The notes under the pieces are model-generated. The model was not told where the DNA came from and ran no database searches. It saw nothing but the letters and a program-made list of their open reading frames with translations. From NCBI RefSeq assembly GCF_958979055.1, contig NC_084887.1:36248620-36312619 (forward strand): a DNA stretch of 64,000 nt. The letters run 5' to 3'. Positions 11,625-22,498 of the stretch are shown here, in pieces. Position 1 is the stretch's first letter. Every line of letters starts with the position of its first letter. The stretch is from Alnus glutinosa. Lineage: Eukaryota; Streptophyta; Magnoliopsida; Fagales; Betulaceae. A program made the translations under genes and the position numbers.

Positions 11625-12164
11625 ATGGAGGAGAACCCGCCTCGAGTTTCACGTAAAAAAGGGACCCACGACCACGAAGCCCCGAGAGCCGGACCCACAA
11701 GCAGGAAGAGTCGGCACAGTACTACTTTCGATGATGGTGGAGATCAGATCGAGTGTTCTGGCAAGCATTGCCGGGCATGCACTGCCGGCTTGGTAGCCGA
11801 CTGCGTGGCGCTCTGTTGCTGCCCGTGCGCTGTGGTGAACCTTCTGGCTCTTGCGTTTGTGAAGGTCCCGTGGATGGTGGGGAGGAGATGCTTGGGACTG
11901 GGAAAAGAGAAGGGTCGTCGGAGGCTGGAAAGGAAGAGGAAATGCCGGAGAAGTGAGATTGACGACTGCGTGGTGGAGAGGGATGGGAATGCGAGAAAGA
12001 GGATGGTAGAGGAGGGAAAAATGGCAGAAATCGCATCTGGGTTTGGCGGGGAAGAGAGAGTGTTTGAAGAAGAGAAGGTTTGGCTAGAGTTGTACCAGGT
12101 TGGTCATTTGGGTTTTGGGAGGGTTTCATTCACTGGAATTCAATCTCTGGGTAAGGGTAATTAG
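11625..12164 (+). CDS. Small Cys-rich plant membrane-type protein of unknown function, 179 aa
   Basis: This is a single-exon frame of 179 residues, opening with ATG at 11625 and closing with TAA at 12162-12164. A basic N-terminus is followed, at about residues 43-87, by a compact Cys-rich hydrophobic block. That block contains CSGKHCRACTAG, then VADCVALCCCPCAVVNLLAL, then AFVKVPWMVGRRCLG. I recognise this as the conserved core of an uncharacterised land-plant family (Arabidopsis relatives of the At3g11690/At5g06380 kind, from memory). The clustered cysteines beside a hydrophobic run suggest a membrane-anchored or S-acylated protein; that is inference. The C-terminal half is charged (KR-rich, then acidic) and probably disordered. 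GC content is far above the flanks, as expected of a real exon. No function is assigned. Confidence 0.85.
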   Translation: MEENPPRVSRKKGTHDHEAPRAGPTSRKSRHSTTFDDGGDQIECSGKHCRACTAGLVADCVALCCCPCAVVNLLALAFVKVPWMVGRRCLGLGKEKGRRRLERKRKCRRSEIDDCVVERDGNARKRMVEEGKMAEIASGFGGEERVFEEEKVWLELYQVGHLGFGRVSFTGIQSLGKGN

Positions 12165-13947
12165 GGAAGAAAAAAGGGTAAATACATTGCTATTAGTAGT
12201 CCTAAGTAAGCTTTGGCCTTAATTGATAGGGAAAATGAAGTGATTAATTTTCTACTATTCTGCAAGGACTAGATATTCTCTTCCAAAGATATGTCTCTTT
12301 GTGAATTGTATTTTGATCCACTTGTTGTCTTTGATTCCCAATTACTCCAATTTGTTTGTACCTTAAAGTTGTAGCAAGTGGGAATGTCATCATGGAAGTA
12401 AAATGAGTTGAATCCGGTTTTATAATTTGAAGAAACATTTGATGAGCATTGTTTACGCACCAAAAATAAAAAATTAAAATATTTTTTTAATCTCTCACAA
12501 AACATTCTTTATTCTTTCTCGTCTCAATAAAGAATAAAAAAATTATTGAAAAATAATATTTAAATAGAATATTGAAAGTTAATAGTTAAAATAGAAAATC
12601 AAGTGTAGTTGCCTTGAAAAAATGGGTACCAAAAACTAAAATGGAGAATGCGAATGCTCTTGGGCTCCATTTGATTTGACGTAAAATGTTTTTTTCCCTA
12701 TTTGTTGATGTTTGGCACTTTCGAAAATCGTGGTCAAGCTGAAAACATTTTTAATTGACTAGGAAAACATTCTTTAATTTTCATAAATTGTTTCCCTTTT
12801 TAAAAACAATAAACTATTTTTTGGGTTTGATCTTATCCTTCTTGCAAGCACTCTCTAGCAGCTCATTATTCGATGTTGCCAGAGTCCTCCACCGTCGGCC
12901 ATTGTCCGTCATTGCTGATTTTTTGTATAATCCAAACACCGAAAAATATTTTCAGCAAAATCATATTTTTTTAAAAATATTCTCCAATAAAATAAAAAAC
13001 AAAAAACAAAAAACAAACAAACTAGGCTTAGGAGATATCAATATTATCCAAAAACGGCAAGATAGCAATTGTAAGGAGAAAATACATCATAATTAACCAA
13101 AGGGAATAACTGAAGTAATAGGAGGCAGCATGCTGCCAAGAGAGTAGGGAAACTTGTCAATTTCTCTATTTATTCTCCTTTGTTTGGTTTGGGAAGGACG
13201 ACCACCATATAATTGGCTCATTTTGTAAAGTGACTCTTTAAATCACTATCTTTTTAGCCATCAATAGGCCTAATCTCATATCAGATAGGCAGATTGAGCC
13301 AATTATCAGCGATATCTTGTTCAATATTCAAGACAAGCAAATTTGAGAGCTTACTTAGTTGCAAAAATAGGATTCGAATTCTCTCTAATTATTTGTTTGA
13401 ATTTAAAAAAATTTAAGCAGGATAAGTGGTTAAATAGTCCAATTTTTATTTAGTTAGGTGGGTCTCATAAGTGGTCTCTCACAATCATCTGCCTGAATTC
13501 ACTCACATTCGGACAAATAATTATATATGATCATTATCCCAAAAAAATGGACTATTTTCCATAACTCTTATGGGTTTTACTCTAATAGCTCTCTTGTGTA
13601 CAATTATGTTTCGACTTGCTTGTAACAAGTACGGCTAAAAAAAAAAAAACTTCTTAGATAAGAGTTGGAAATTTTGTTTATAACTCAAGCGTTAAATTAT
13701 CACTTATTTTAAAATTTTAAGTTAATACGAAATGGTAAATTTAATTATTTAAATTAATATTTTAACATGCTCCCTCATGTGTGGGTCCAGACAACGCGTG
13801 TACTATTTTAATTAAAATAGAGATAAATTGTAGAATCATGATTCGAATTTGGAACCTCGATTCTTATACGGTATTAAATCACTATTTATCTTACAAATGT
13901 AGAATATTAGTAAATGGTAAATTTAATTATTTAAATTAAAAATTTTG

Positions 13948-13982
<35 letters not shown>

Positions 13983-14809
13983 TAGTTAATTGGATGAAGA
14001 TTTGGGTGCTTGAGTTGAAATCCCATTCTAACTAAAGATTCTCGTAGTTTTTAAAGATCCGGTCATAGGAGAACCAACAGCAATAAGCTTCCCCTCCCTT
14101 TTAACACAAATTCTATATCTTGAAAAAAAAAAAAAAAAAAAAAAAAAACAAATAAAAGAAAAGAAAAACCCGGACATTATATCATGTTCAGTTATAATGT
14201 CTTTCTCCTCCCTTGCTTTTCCTTAATATTAATAGCACTAGCAGTAAATTTTTGAAATTATATTATTTTTTATAAATGTAGAACAAAATCGTAAGAACCC
14301 ACATGGAGTATATTCCCTTATCCTTATTTTATAAATAAATAAAGCTTTCTCTTTCTTAGTGTGCGTATTGTGATTTCGTAGACAAATAGTGTGATTTCAA
14401 ATAAAATCGAAGAAAATGAACTGTTTGGAAATTGCGTTTTTAAAAAACTGCGATTTGAAAGCTGTTTTCTGTGTTTTTAAACAGCATGCGAAGGGGTCTT
14501 TTTTTGAAAACGCAAAATTTTAAAAGGCTAACCTGCGATTTTGCCAATTGATTAACTGTTTTTTTAAATATCACTTTTTCAAATCGCACATTTTAAAATC
14601 GCTATTTTCTTAAATCGTACTTTTTGAAATCGCAAATCCAAACGGACCTTTATTTATTTTTCTTAACATTAATTGGAAAAAAAATGTTGAAGTGGTGTAG
14701 CAAGAGAATAAGATAAACTATTGTGCAGTTTATTTGAATATGAAAGTGAAAAGAAAATTGATTTCTTGAATTTAAGAAAAATCTAAAAGAAGATGTCATT
14801 TTTTATTAT
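12165..14809. other. Intergenic, repeat-rich, no gene seen
   Basis: A degenerate repeat lies at about 12660-13015, with ends of the type gtaaaatgttttttcc / gaaaaatattttcagc. TRIM-like sequence lies at 13680-13950. Poly(T) lies at about 13950-13981, poly(A) at 14125-14148, and dispersed family copy C at 14363-14650. No exon can be supported. Confidence 0.55.
14363..14650. repeat. Dispersed family copy C
   Basis: This is the best preserved of the four copies. It opens with gtgatttcgtagacaaatag and ends with gcaaatccaaacggacc, which is roughly the inverse of its start. It is non-coding and MITE-like. Confidence 0.65.
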
Positions 14810-15650
14810 TATTATTATTTTGAAATAAATATCAAATTTCATTTATGAACCCAAGAGAGCAAATTGCTCTACAAAAAACAGAGTCTTAGACCTTGAGAAT
14901 ACAATTTCCCCGAAACTCCGGAAAACAAACAAGCCATACATCTATATTTCCTTCAAAACAAACTACATGTTGGAGGTTTACAATCAATCATGTACGGCCC
15001 ACAACTCGAGGGAAACATTTCCAAGCATGATCACGTCCCCTTGATTCTCGCCCGGACTTCTCGCCATCGTTGTTAGACTAACAAACTCAGCATAACTCTG
15101 TCTCGGTCCGGCCGCTTAACCCGATTCCTACCACACACCAGCCCACCGCAAAAGTAGGGACAAATTTACTCACAGAGGAAATTACAATCTAACACACAAA
15201 ACGAACTGCATCGAAACCAACTCTCCAAAGGAGAAAAACTATAACAAATAAATGAAACTTACATCTCAATTTCAAAACAAATACGAGACAATACAACATT
15301 CTCCTCTTAGGGAAACAAAGTTGCCCTCGGAGAGAAAAAAAACCAAACCAAAAGTAACAACAATAACACAACAGCAACAACTAAACGGCGGTGGAGCAGG
15401 GGTTTGGAGTCACCGGATGTGACACGTTTATGCCACGTGCCTACTCTAGTAGACCTCTCTCTAGCTACAAACGTCACGAATGACCACGGACCACCAAACA
15501 ACAAAGATGAGGGGATGGGGAGACTCGGTACAATGCATGGATGCGTCGGTGCTTGGAGTTCCGGGGGAGTTGATTTTGGTGCCGGTGGAGGTGGAAAACA
15601 ACAGCAAAGTTGATGGAAATGCGCGTGTCCTGTGAAAAATGGCGGAGAGT
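14800..15650 (-). mobile_element. Non-autonomous LINE-like retroposon
   Basis: On the minus strand the element reads from about 15650 down to a 3' end (GGTTCATAAATGAAATTTGA) followed by an A-rich tail of AAT units at 14800-14822. That is the usual LINE 3' end in plants. The body is GC-richer than its surroundings and has a T-rich, Pro/Ser-coding look but no reverse transcriptase. No target duplication was found by eye, so the 5' limit is approximate. The tail resembles that at 52425-52480. Confidence 0.5.
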
Positions 15651-15795
15651 CGTAGATCTAGAAGAATATATACTATTTGACAAAAAATAAATTTGAGATT
15701 TAAATTGGCGGAGAGTCGTAGACAACTGCGAAGCTGTTATTAGTGTTATAAGAATATATGCTATTTGACAAAAAGATATTTGAGATTTAAATTGA
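15642..15795. repeat. Two-copy tandem repeat
   Basis: The string ggcggagagtcgtaga, followed by gaatatat(a/g)ctatttgacaa and tttgagatttaaattg, occurs twice in succession (about 15641-15705 and 15706-15794). The second copy has a short insertion. It adjoins the 5' edge of the retroposon and may mark its insertion or slippage. Confidence 0.6.
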
Positions 15796-16367
15796 ATTTG
15801 GAGGAATTTAAGAAGAGAAGTTATCCGATTGTCTTTACCTTACGTGCTATTATTTTTTAACCAACATAAGTATTAAAACTCTGATAAATTAAAAAAAAAA
15901 AAAGAAAAAAAAAAAAAAAATCCCAAATTAACACTTGCTCTCCAAACAAACGAACTCCTAAGGAAGGTGAATGCAATACCTTCTCGTTTGAAATGAAGAT
16001 TAAAATACTTTTAGACCCATATTAGGTAGAAATTTGTGGTGTTAGAAATTATTCCATTTTTTTTTTTCAAAATAGAATTAAAAAAAAAAATCTCATTCTT
16101 AACTTGAGAGTGATGTTAGGGTACAACAATTTGTACTACAAGTTTACATTCTCTTACAAATTGACATAGTAATTCACATAATACTTACCACGTCAACTAT
16201 TAAACAATTAAATTGTCTGTCAATTTTTTTTTATTTAATTTTTTTTCACCACACAACACTTACTTCAACCGAGTAATGCTACATACCATATTTTTATTAT
16301 CTCAAAGTTGATGTGATTTTTAAAAACACAATTGAATTTTGCTATACATCAACAACAAGGGTTTATA

Positions 16368-16484
16368 AGGTCCTCAAGGGGTAGTTTAATCGGTTGAAAA
16401 CTACGTCTCATAAAGCGGAGGTCACTAGTTCGATTCTCCCTTCTTCTTTTTGTGTGGACATGTTAAAAAAAGAACAAAAAAACC
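16368..16484 (+). mobile_element. tRNA-derived SINE
   Basis: A tRNA-like head carries an A-box-like region (ggtagtttaatcggttg) and a B box (ggtcactagttcgattc) at the normal spacing. It is followed by a short T/C-rich body and an A-rich tail ending at 16484. The flanks aagggtttata (16357-16367) and aagagtttata (16485-16495) form an 11-bp target duplication with one mismatch. It cannot be a working tRNA, because the 3' half lacks an acceptor stem partner. Its 117-bp size fits short plant SINEs. Confidence 0.75.
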
Positions 16485-16763
16485 AAGAGTTTATAGGAGT
16501 TGTAATAAAAGTTATACTACCCACACATTTTCTTTTGTAGAATGTAAATATCATTTATCAAGGGGTTTTTTTTTTTTTTTTTTTTTTAAAAAAAAATATT
16601 AAATTAGTTGATGTGAAATTGAAGTTTTGATAAATAGTTCAATTTTATTAATCCTTGTGGTTTGGAGTTGTAATATGATTGGTGTTGATATGACACGTTA
16701 ACGGATTATGTCAACTTTTATAACTGCAGTAACCTATTTGTATTTTTTTTCTCACTCTAGAGT

Positions 16764-17402
16764 AGGGGAGTATATGCGGATGCGGTTATTTACAATATCC
16801 AAAGTCCCATCTGCAAAATGTGGGTATCGCTTTTAGATATCCGTGTTTGCATCACGTTCTTATTAACCATATATGTACGTTTATTGCAGTTATTATTTGT
16901 TATCTGCATATTAGGTAATGAGCATTTTGAGCATATTTTAAACTTTTGGGCCTTCTTTGGGTCTTTGTTATGACTCAATTTAAGCGATTTTGAAAATAAT
17001 TTAGACATGTTTTTAGTGTTTTGGGCATGTTTCAATTTTTTTAAGCTCTAAACTTTTAAAAATATTTATATATTGAGTTTACATTACTTTTGTCTTTTTG
17101 CTCAAACGTTATACGAGAAAGCAACAGTCAACCAAACTAATATAATCATAACCTATACCTAATCCATACCGGCGTCATTTTGGTATTAAACACCAAAACG
17201 ACGCCGTTTTGATGAATTTATTATATATATATAACGTATATTATATATAAAAAGGTATGTTCGGTATACCTTGAAACCGCTATACGCATCCGCACACGGG
17301 GATAAATTTTTTGCTACTCGCATCCTCATGCACGGATAGTAGGAGGCGGATAATTGTGGATAGCGGATGCGGTCGATTAATTATCTGCTCGCATGTACAC
17401 CC
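16764..17402. mobile_element. TIR element, probably hAT-like, non-autonomous
   Basis: The left end (gtatatgcggatgcggtta) and the reverse complement of the right end (gtacatgcgagcagataatt) are similar. Inner copies of atgcgga/tccgcat on both sides add to the inversion. This type (ends near agggtgtacatatgcggg) is common in plant genomes. The flanks suggest an imperfect 8-bp duplication, but I cannot fix it. There is no transposase. The ORFs here are short. Confidence 0.5.
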
Positions 17403-17950
17403 TGGAGAGTTATTAGTCATTTTTAAACCCTAATAATATATTTGTTAAAATCCCGAACCACATGACCAATTTATCATTCATCAATTTTTATTTTTTATTT
17501 TTTTAAAAAAAAAACCTTGTTCAATCAGAACAATCAGAAATTTTTTCAAATACATCCTTAAATTTATTAAAGATATGATCAAAACACAAATTAAATAAGA
17601 ATATGCATTGGAGAATTATAATTACTTGACTTTTTATTTGAGTCAATGCCTCAAAACCTTAATAGAAGTTTCGCATGTAAAATACGTACGTAAATTGAAA
17701 GAAGTCTAATGGTATTTATGGTATTTCGACATTTCAGAATCGGACAAAAAATGACCCTGACCCCCGCCATTTCCTTTACCAAACGACGACACCTCATTTC
17801 AAAAAAACTGCCGGGTGGCAGGTGCAATTTAGCAACTTCTAATCCAAACGCGTTAACTTACACGCTGGTGCGGAATACGCCCGTAAGCGTACTCGCGGCA
17901 CAGCTTTTGTTCTACAAACTTCGGGCAGAGAGATAGAACTTAGGACACAG

Positions 17951-18024
17951 AGAGAGAGAGAGCGAGCGAACGAGCGAGATTGAGTTAGTGAGTGGAAGAA
18001 GAAGAAGAAGAAGAAGAAGAAGAG
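17951..18024. repeat. GA and GAA microsatellites in a 5' leader
   Basis: A (GA)n tract (about 17951-17975) and a (GAA)n tract (about 17997-18024) lie immediately before the start codon of the stress-protein gene, the usual place for purine microsatellites in plant 5' UTRs. Confidence 0.85.
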
Positions 18025-18028
18025 GAAA

Positions 18029-21000
18029 ATGGAGGGCGAGCCGACTCGGATAATGATGGGAGTGAACGAGTCGACTATCAAGGGGTATCCACACGCGTCG
18101 ATAAGCAGCAGAGGAGCGTTTGAGTGGACTCTCCAGAAGATCGTTCGCTCCAACACCTCTGGCTTCAAGCTCCTCTTCCTTCACGTCCAAGTCACCGACG
18201 AAGACGGTTCTCTCTCTCTCTCTCTCTCTCTGTGATAGTTGCTTTTTATGCTCTGTTTAGTTGCCGAGAAAACGGAGGAATGGAAACCTAATTGTTTTTC
18301 TGGCCTATGGTTAGTGCGATGTATCGGTTTTTGGTTTGAAAACCTGAACAATTTGAAGGTTTTCTGAAGTATTATTATTTTTATTTTTATCTGTGGATCT
18401 AAATCTTGAGGGAATTGGTTTTACTTGCGCTGATGGTTCGTTTGGTAATTCGGTGAAATGTAGAATGGAAATGGATTTGGATTATAGAAGTAAAACTTGG
18501 CCCTGATTGTGTAAAGTGGGTAGATTGGATGTTTGGTTGTGTTCAATGGTGAAAGCACCGGAGTTGAGGGTTGATTTGATTGAATTTGGAAGTGTCAATT
18601 GGAGAAGCGGGTGATTGTGGAAACTTGAGCTTGGATAGTGTTAGGTTGATGCTCGATTTTGAATTTTCTTCTCCCTATATTACTAGTGTTTTTTTTGGCC
18701 GTAAATACAATTTTTGGTGTCCTTCAAATTTGGTCTAGGTTTGAGTTTGTCTAAAAAATGTAAAAACTTTTAGTTTCGTTCTTGAACAATTTAAAAGGGA
18801 GCAATATCGTCCTTCCATCTAATTGATTGCACCTGTGACAGAATGAAAGCTAATGTAGCACAGTCAATCATCTGTCATGTGTACAATTGGATGTAGGGCT
18901 ATATAGATTCACCTCAATTGCTTATCTCCTCTCTTCATTCATGATCAGTCCTTCCCTGCATCCTGAGTCAAGGGGTTTTTTCCTTTTGTTGATTCATGAA
19001 GGAATTCGTAGTATCTGTTTATAACGACTTAAGGAAAAGTGCTAGCCACGTTTGTGCTATCGCTACAAAAGGACTAGTCAATTTGAAGTTTTTCTTAGAA
19101 TCTTTTATAAAGCCCAGTTTCACCTAGTAACTAGGCAATGTGAGACTTAGCACTCATGAGTATCTTTATAAACCACCAATTCTATGTAAACTATTCATCT
19201 CTTCCCAATATGGGACTGGGGTGTTACAAACTCCCCCCCTTAAACTCTTGACGTCCTCGTCAGGGCCACGTCATGTGGTACTCCAGTACCACATGACCTG
19301 GCGTTACTAGGTGGTTCTGATACCAAATGTAACAACTTAAGGAAAAGCGCTAGCTACATCTGTCCTATCACCACAAAAGGACTAGTGAATTTGAAGTTTT
19401 TCTTAAAATTCCTTATAAAACCTAGTTTCACCTAGTAACTAGGCAATGTGAGACTTATCACCTATGAGTATCTTTATAAACCACTCACTCTATGTGAAAT
19501 ATTCATCTCTTCCCAATATGGGACTGGAGTGTTACACTGTTCCTCTGCAAAATAAAGCTGCAGTTCCTTTTAAGACAATAACAAATTTCCTTAAGGACAA
19601 ATTTCAGGACTGTATGTGTTTCTCTCTCTCTCCTTTTTTTTTTTTCCATGTTTTGTACCATTTTCCTATGCTTCTTTTTCTATTTTATTTTATTTCATCA
19701 GGATAAGGAACAGCTATCCCTTATGGAGGTACTTCAATCTTCTTTAGTCTACCAATGTACACTTGATCCAAGTCCTACTTAACCTACAAACCTCTGGATT
19801 CCAAAGTGTCATCTACAAACTTTGAATTAGTAGTGCTTCTGCTCTAGTTTCATCAACTAACATGATACCATCCGCTGTAGTTTCATCCACTAACACGATA
19901 TCATACGGCAAAAGCCATACACTATTAACACCTTAGCCTGAATCAATCTAGTAGACCCATCCATCATGAATGCAAAGAGATAAGGACTTAATGTTGCTCT
20001 GAGATGTAAACCTATTTTAATAGGAAACTTGCTTGTGATACCTCCATTAGTTCTTAAACTACTTACAGCTATACATATCTTTATTCACATTAATTATTAT
20101 AGAGGAACTCCTTTCCAATCCAAAAACCACTTCTTTATCAATCTTCACATGCTTTTTCTCAGTTGATAAAGACCGTATGGAGATCTTACTCATTTCTCTA
20201 TATTTATCCACTAAATTTCTAAGTAAGAGAATAGCTCTTATGGTTGGTCATCTGGCAGAATACCAAATTGATTCTCTGATATTGTTGTTTTGTGTTTTAA
20301 CTTTCTAAGTGGCATTTAAGTTCTACTTATTTAATTCCCATATGCTGATCTAAGTTTGCAATTGTACTGCATCTTATGTGAAGAAAGCCGCTAGCTAATT
20401 ATGGTATGTTATAACTTGTTTCTGCTAGGTTTTGATGACATGGATAGCATTTATGCGTCGCCTGAAGATTTTAAAAACCTGAACCACAGGGACAGGGCAA
20501 AAGGGCTTCATCTGCTTGAGCACTTTGTCACTAGATGTCATGAAATTGGGGTACTGATGCAAATCTGTTTTGGATCTGTGTGTGTGTGTGTGTGTTACGT
20601 CAGTTTTGGATCTGTGTGCGTGTGTTTGTGTTGCATTGAATCAAGTAATATTTGTCTCCAATGTTTATATTGGAATGATTGTAGATTTCTTGTGAGGCAT
20701 GGATCAAGAAAGGTGATCCCAAAGAAGTAATCTGCCATGAGGTGAAGCGAGTCCAGCCTGATTTTCTGGTTGTGGGAAGCCGGGGTCTTGGCCCTTTTCA
20801 GAGGTATGCTTTTAGTGCTTGTTTGAAGACTCAAGTTCCCTCTGCTCATTTCTATGAACATAACAATGTAATCCATTTTTACTGATTATTTGATATGGTC
20901 GTTGTCTTGGAAGGGATATTGTGCTATATCTTGATATATTGTAGGGTATTTCAAAAAGTAATTCCTCTTGTGGACTACTCTGCAGGGTTTTTGTAGGAAC

Positions 21001-21094
21001 TGTAAGCGAATTTTGCGCGAAGCATGCTGAGTGCCCTGTCCTCACAATCAAACGCAGGGCAGATGAAACTCCTCAGGACCCTGTTGATGACTGA
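18029..21094 (+). CDS. Universal stress protein (USPA domain), At3g01520/At5g14680 type
   Basis: Four exons give a 175-residue protein: 18029-18206, 20429-20550, 20685-20803 and 20986-21094. Junctions are GT/AG in phases 1, 0 and 2, and the joined frame is closed by TGA 21092-21094. The product is a single-domain, ATP-binding-type universal stress protein, probably cytosolic and dimeric. The N-terminal strand (TRIMMGVNEST) is followed by KLLFLHVQV. The nucleotide-binding signature G-x2-G-x9-G-[ST] spans the exon 3/4 junction (GSRGLGPFQRV then FVGT). Length and sequence match the Arabidopsis proteins closely. The first intron is 2.2 kb and is swollen by a TRIM and a LINE fragment; the others are 130-180 bp. 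The start is the first ATG after the purine-rich leader. Confidence 0.95.
19020..19536 (-). mobile_element. TRIM inside intron 1 of the stress-protein gene
   Basis: Two 209-bp direct terminal repeats (19020-19228 and 19328-19536) flank a 99-bp interior. Minus-strand LTRs run from TGTAACAC to GTTRTA/GTTACA. The tRNA-Met-type primer site TGGTATCAGAACCA is at 19312-19325, two bases from the LTR. A run of G on the minus strand (about 19231-19240) forms the polypurine tract. The 5-bp duplication ctgtt (19015-19019 and 19537-19541) is perfect. The LTRs differ at about 12 percent of positions, so the insertion is old. It is a different family from the TRIM at 6862. The interior holds a perfect 13-bp-arm palindrome (19270-19297). 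Confidence 0.93.
19690..20290 (-). mobile_element. LINE (RTE-clade) reverse-transcriptase fragment
   Basis: Read on the minus strand, a frame near 19845-19920 gives DIVLVDET, a hallmark of the RTE-type reverse-transcriptase catalytic block (family form FADDIVLVDET). It is preceded upstream by a peptide resembling the SLSLFxLVMD segment. A DIVLVDET-like unit appears twice in a row (the second as GIMLVDETRAE), a small internal duplication. The frame is broken by many stops. It is 5'-truncated and lies inside the host intron, antisense to the gene. Confidence 0.65.
20577..20594. repeat. (GT)n microsatellite
   Basis: A short GT run lies in intron 2 of the stress-protein gene. It is followed by an imperfect second copy of the segment ttttggatctgtgtg at 20603-20618. 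Confidence 0.8.
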
Positions 21095-22498
21095 TTCTTC
21101 TAGAAATGAGCTTCATACCGTTTGTTAAAACCCCTATGAGAATTGCCCCTGACGTGTATATTTTGCGTCCTGTGGAATCGCACATGGTGAAAACATTCAT
21201 ATGGGAGAAACTATTTTTTCTATATGTGGTCATCATCCACTTGGTTTTCAGACTGTGTTTTACGCTTTTTTTAAGGATGAGTTTGTAATTGTGATTTCGT
21301 AGGTAAAAAGTATGATTTTAAATTAAATTGTAGAAAATGAATTATATAGGAATTGCTTGAAAATCTTAAATCGCAGAAAACTGTATTTTTAATTCGTAGG
21401 CAAGGAGGTAGTTTTTGGAAAATGCAGAATTTTAGAGACTAACCTGCAATTTTAAAGATCAAACTGAAATTTTGTCAAACGCTTAATTGTATTTTTAAAA
21501 ATTATTTTTTCAAATCATAGACCTAAACGGACAACCTTGATTTCTTTAATTTCAACTTATTTGGATTCTGTTGTTTGTTTGTGATCTAATTGCAAGGATA
21601 ATCATAACACAATGAAATTAAATGAATTCGATTTCCAGACAAAATAAGTAGCACTTGACGAATTTTGGGGCCTTTTCTCTCCGAATTAGGCCATTTCTGT
21701 AAATTATTCCGAATCCTTTTACAAGGTAATATACAAAAGACGGACAGAACTTTGAATGTAGAGAGATTCAGACCTCAAATAGGCAAGCAATCCCCATTTC
21801 CACTTCGGTTTTATATTAGTAACAATAATATGTACAATAGCTTCTTGCCAAAATTCTGGGAAATTATTTGGGAAACTATAACCTTTATTTTCAATAGTAA
21901 TTTTAAAAGTCACATCAATTTTTAAAAAATATCAAAGAAAACATGAATATTCCTTTTAACATTACTGTTCAAATTGATATGAGAGTCCAACTACATTGCA
22001 TTACAGGAATCCATGTATATTCAAAAGAAGTTGACCTCACGTTTCCATATTACAATCCTCTTCGGAGCTGAGCCTCTTTTCTTCTCGGTCCACAAAGACA
22101 AAATATAAGACTAATGCCAACCGTTCGTCGCGAAAGAAATGACTCATTGAACCCGGATCACTAGAGCTTATACCAATATAATAGAAAAGAACACAGTACG
22201 ATGAAAGTGGCAAGTAGTGTTGAGAGAGAGAGAGAGAGAGGAAAAAGTGAAGATCTGTATACTAACGGGCATATGGAACTAGTTCATGTACGGACTATAT
22301 AACAAGAGCAACCCATCTGTATCAAGTAAAAACCTACGCACAAAAACACCAGTGAGACAATTAACCCGTACATCCCCTACAAACACCTTCAAAAGAAAGT
22401 AACATATGTTCCTAACTCTAAACATCGACCAATAGCTAAACAGTAAATCTGCCTGTGCACAGAGCCCAAAATGCTCAGTTTCTCATATTTTGTCTGAT
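21095..22498. other. Region between two convergent 3' ends
   Basis: The stress-protein gene (plus) and the PWWP gene (minus) converge here. The first 180 bp and the last 450 bp are probably their 3' UTRs. Between them lies dispersed family copy D (21275-21535). A (GA)n run is at 22221-22240. No exon was seen. Confidence 0.6.
21275..21535. repeat. Dispersed family copy D
   Basis: It is recognised by gtgatttcgtaggtaaaaag at the start, taacctgcaatttt inside, and atagacctaaacggaca at the end. It is the fourth and most diverged copy in the window. Confidence 0.6.

Larger units (their letters stand above)
15796..17708. other. Intergenic with SINE and a TIR element, no gene seen
   Basis: A/T runs lie at 15890-15921 and 16567-16597. 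A fragment starting gagtaatgctac at about 16281 matches the start of a common plant MITE type. The SINE and the element at 16764-17402 are listed separately. The stretch 17400-17700 is AT-rich; the last part is presumably the promoter region of the stress-protein gene. Confidence 0.5.

Noticed and set aside
11722-12129. 135-codon minus-strand frame
   Set aside because: It is the shadow of the Cys-rich protein gene on the plus strand, whose core is conserved in plants.
16376-16441. Functional tRNA gene
   Set aside because: A and B boxes are present but no acceptor stem can be formed; an A tail and target duplication show a SINE.
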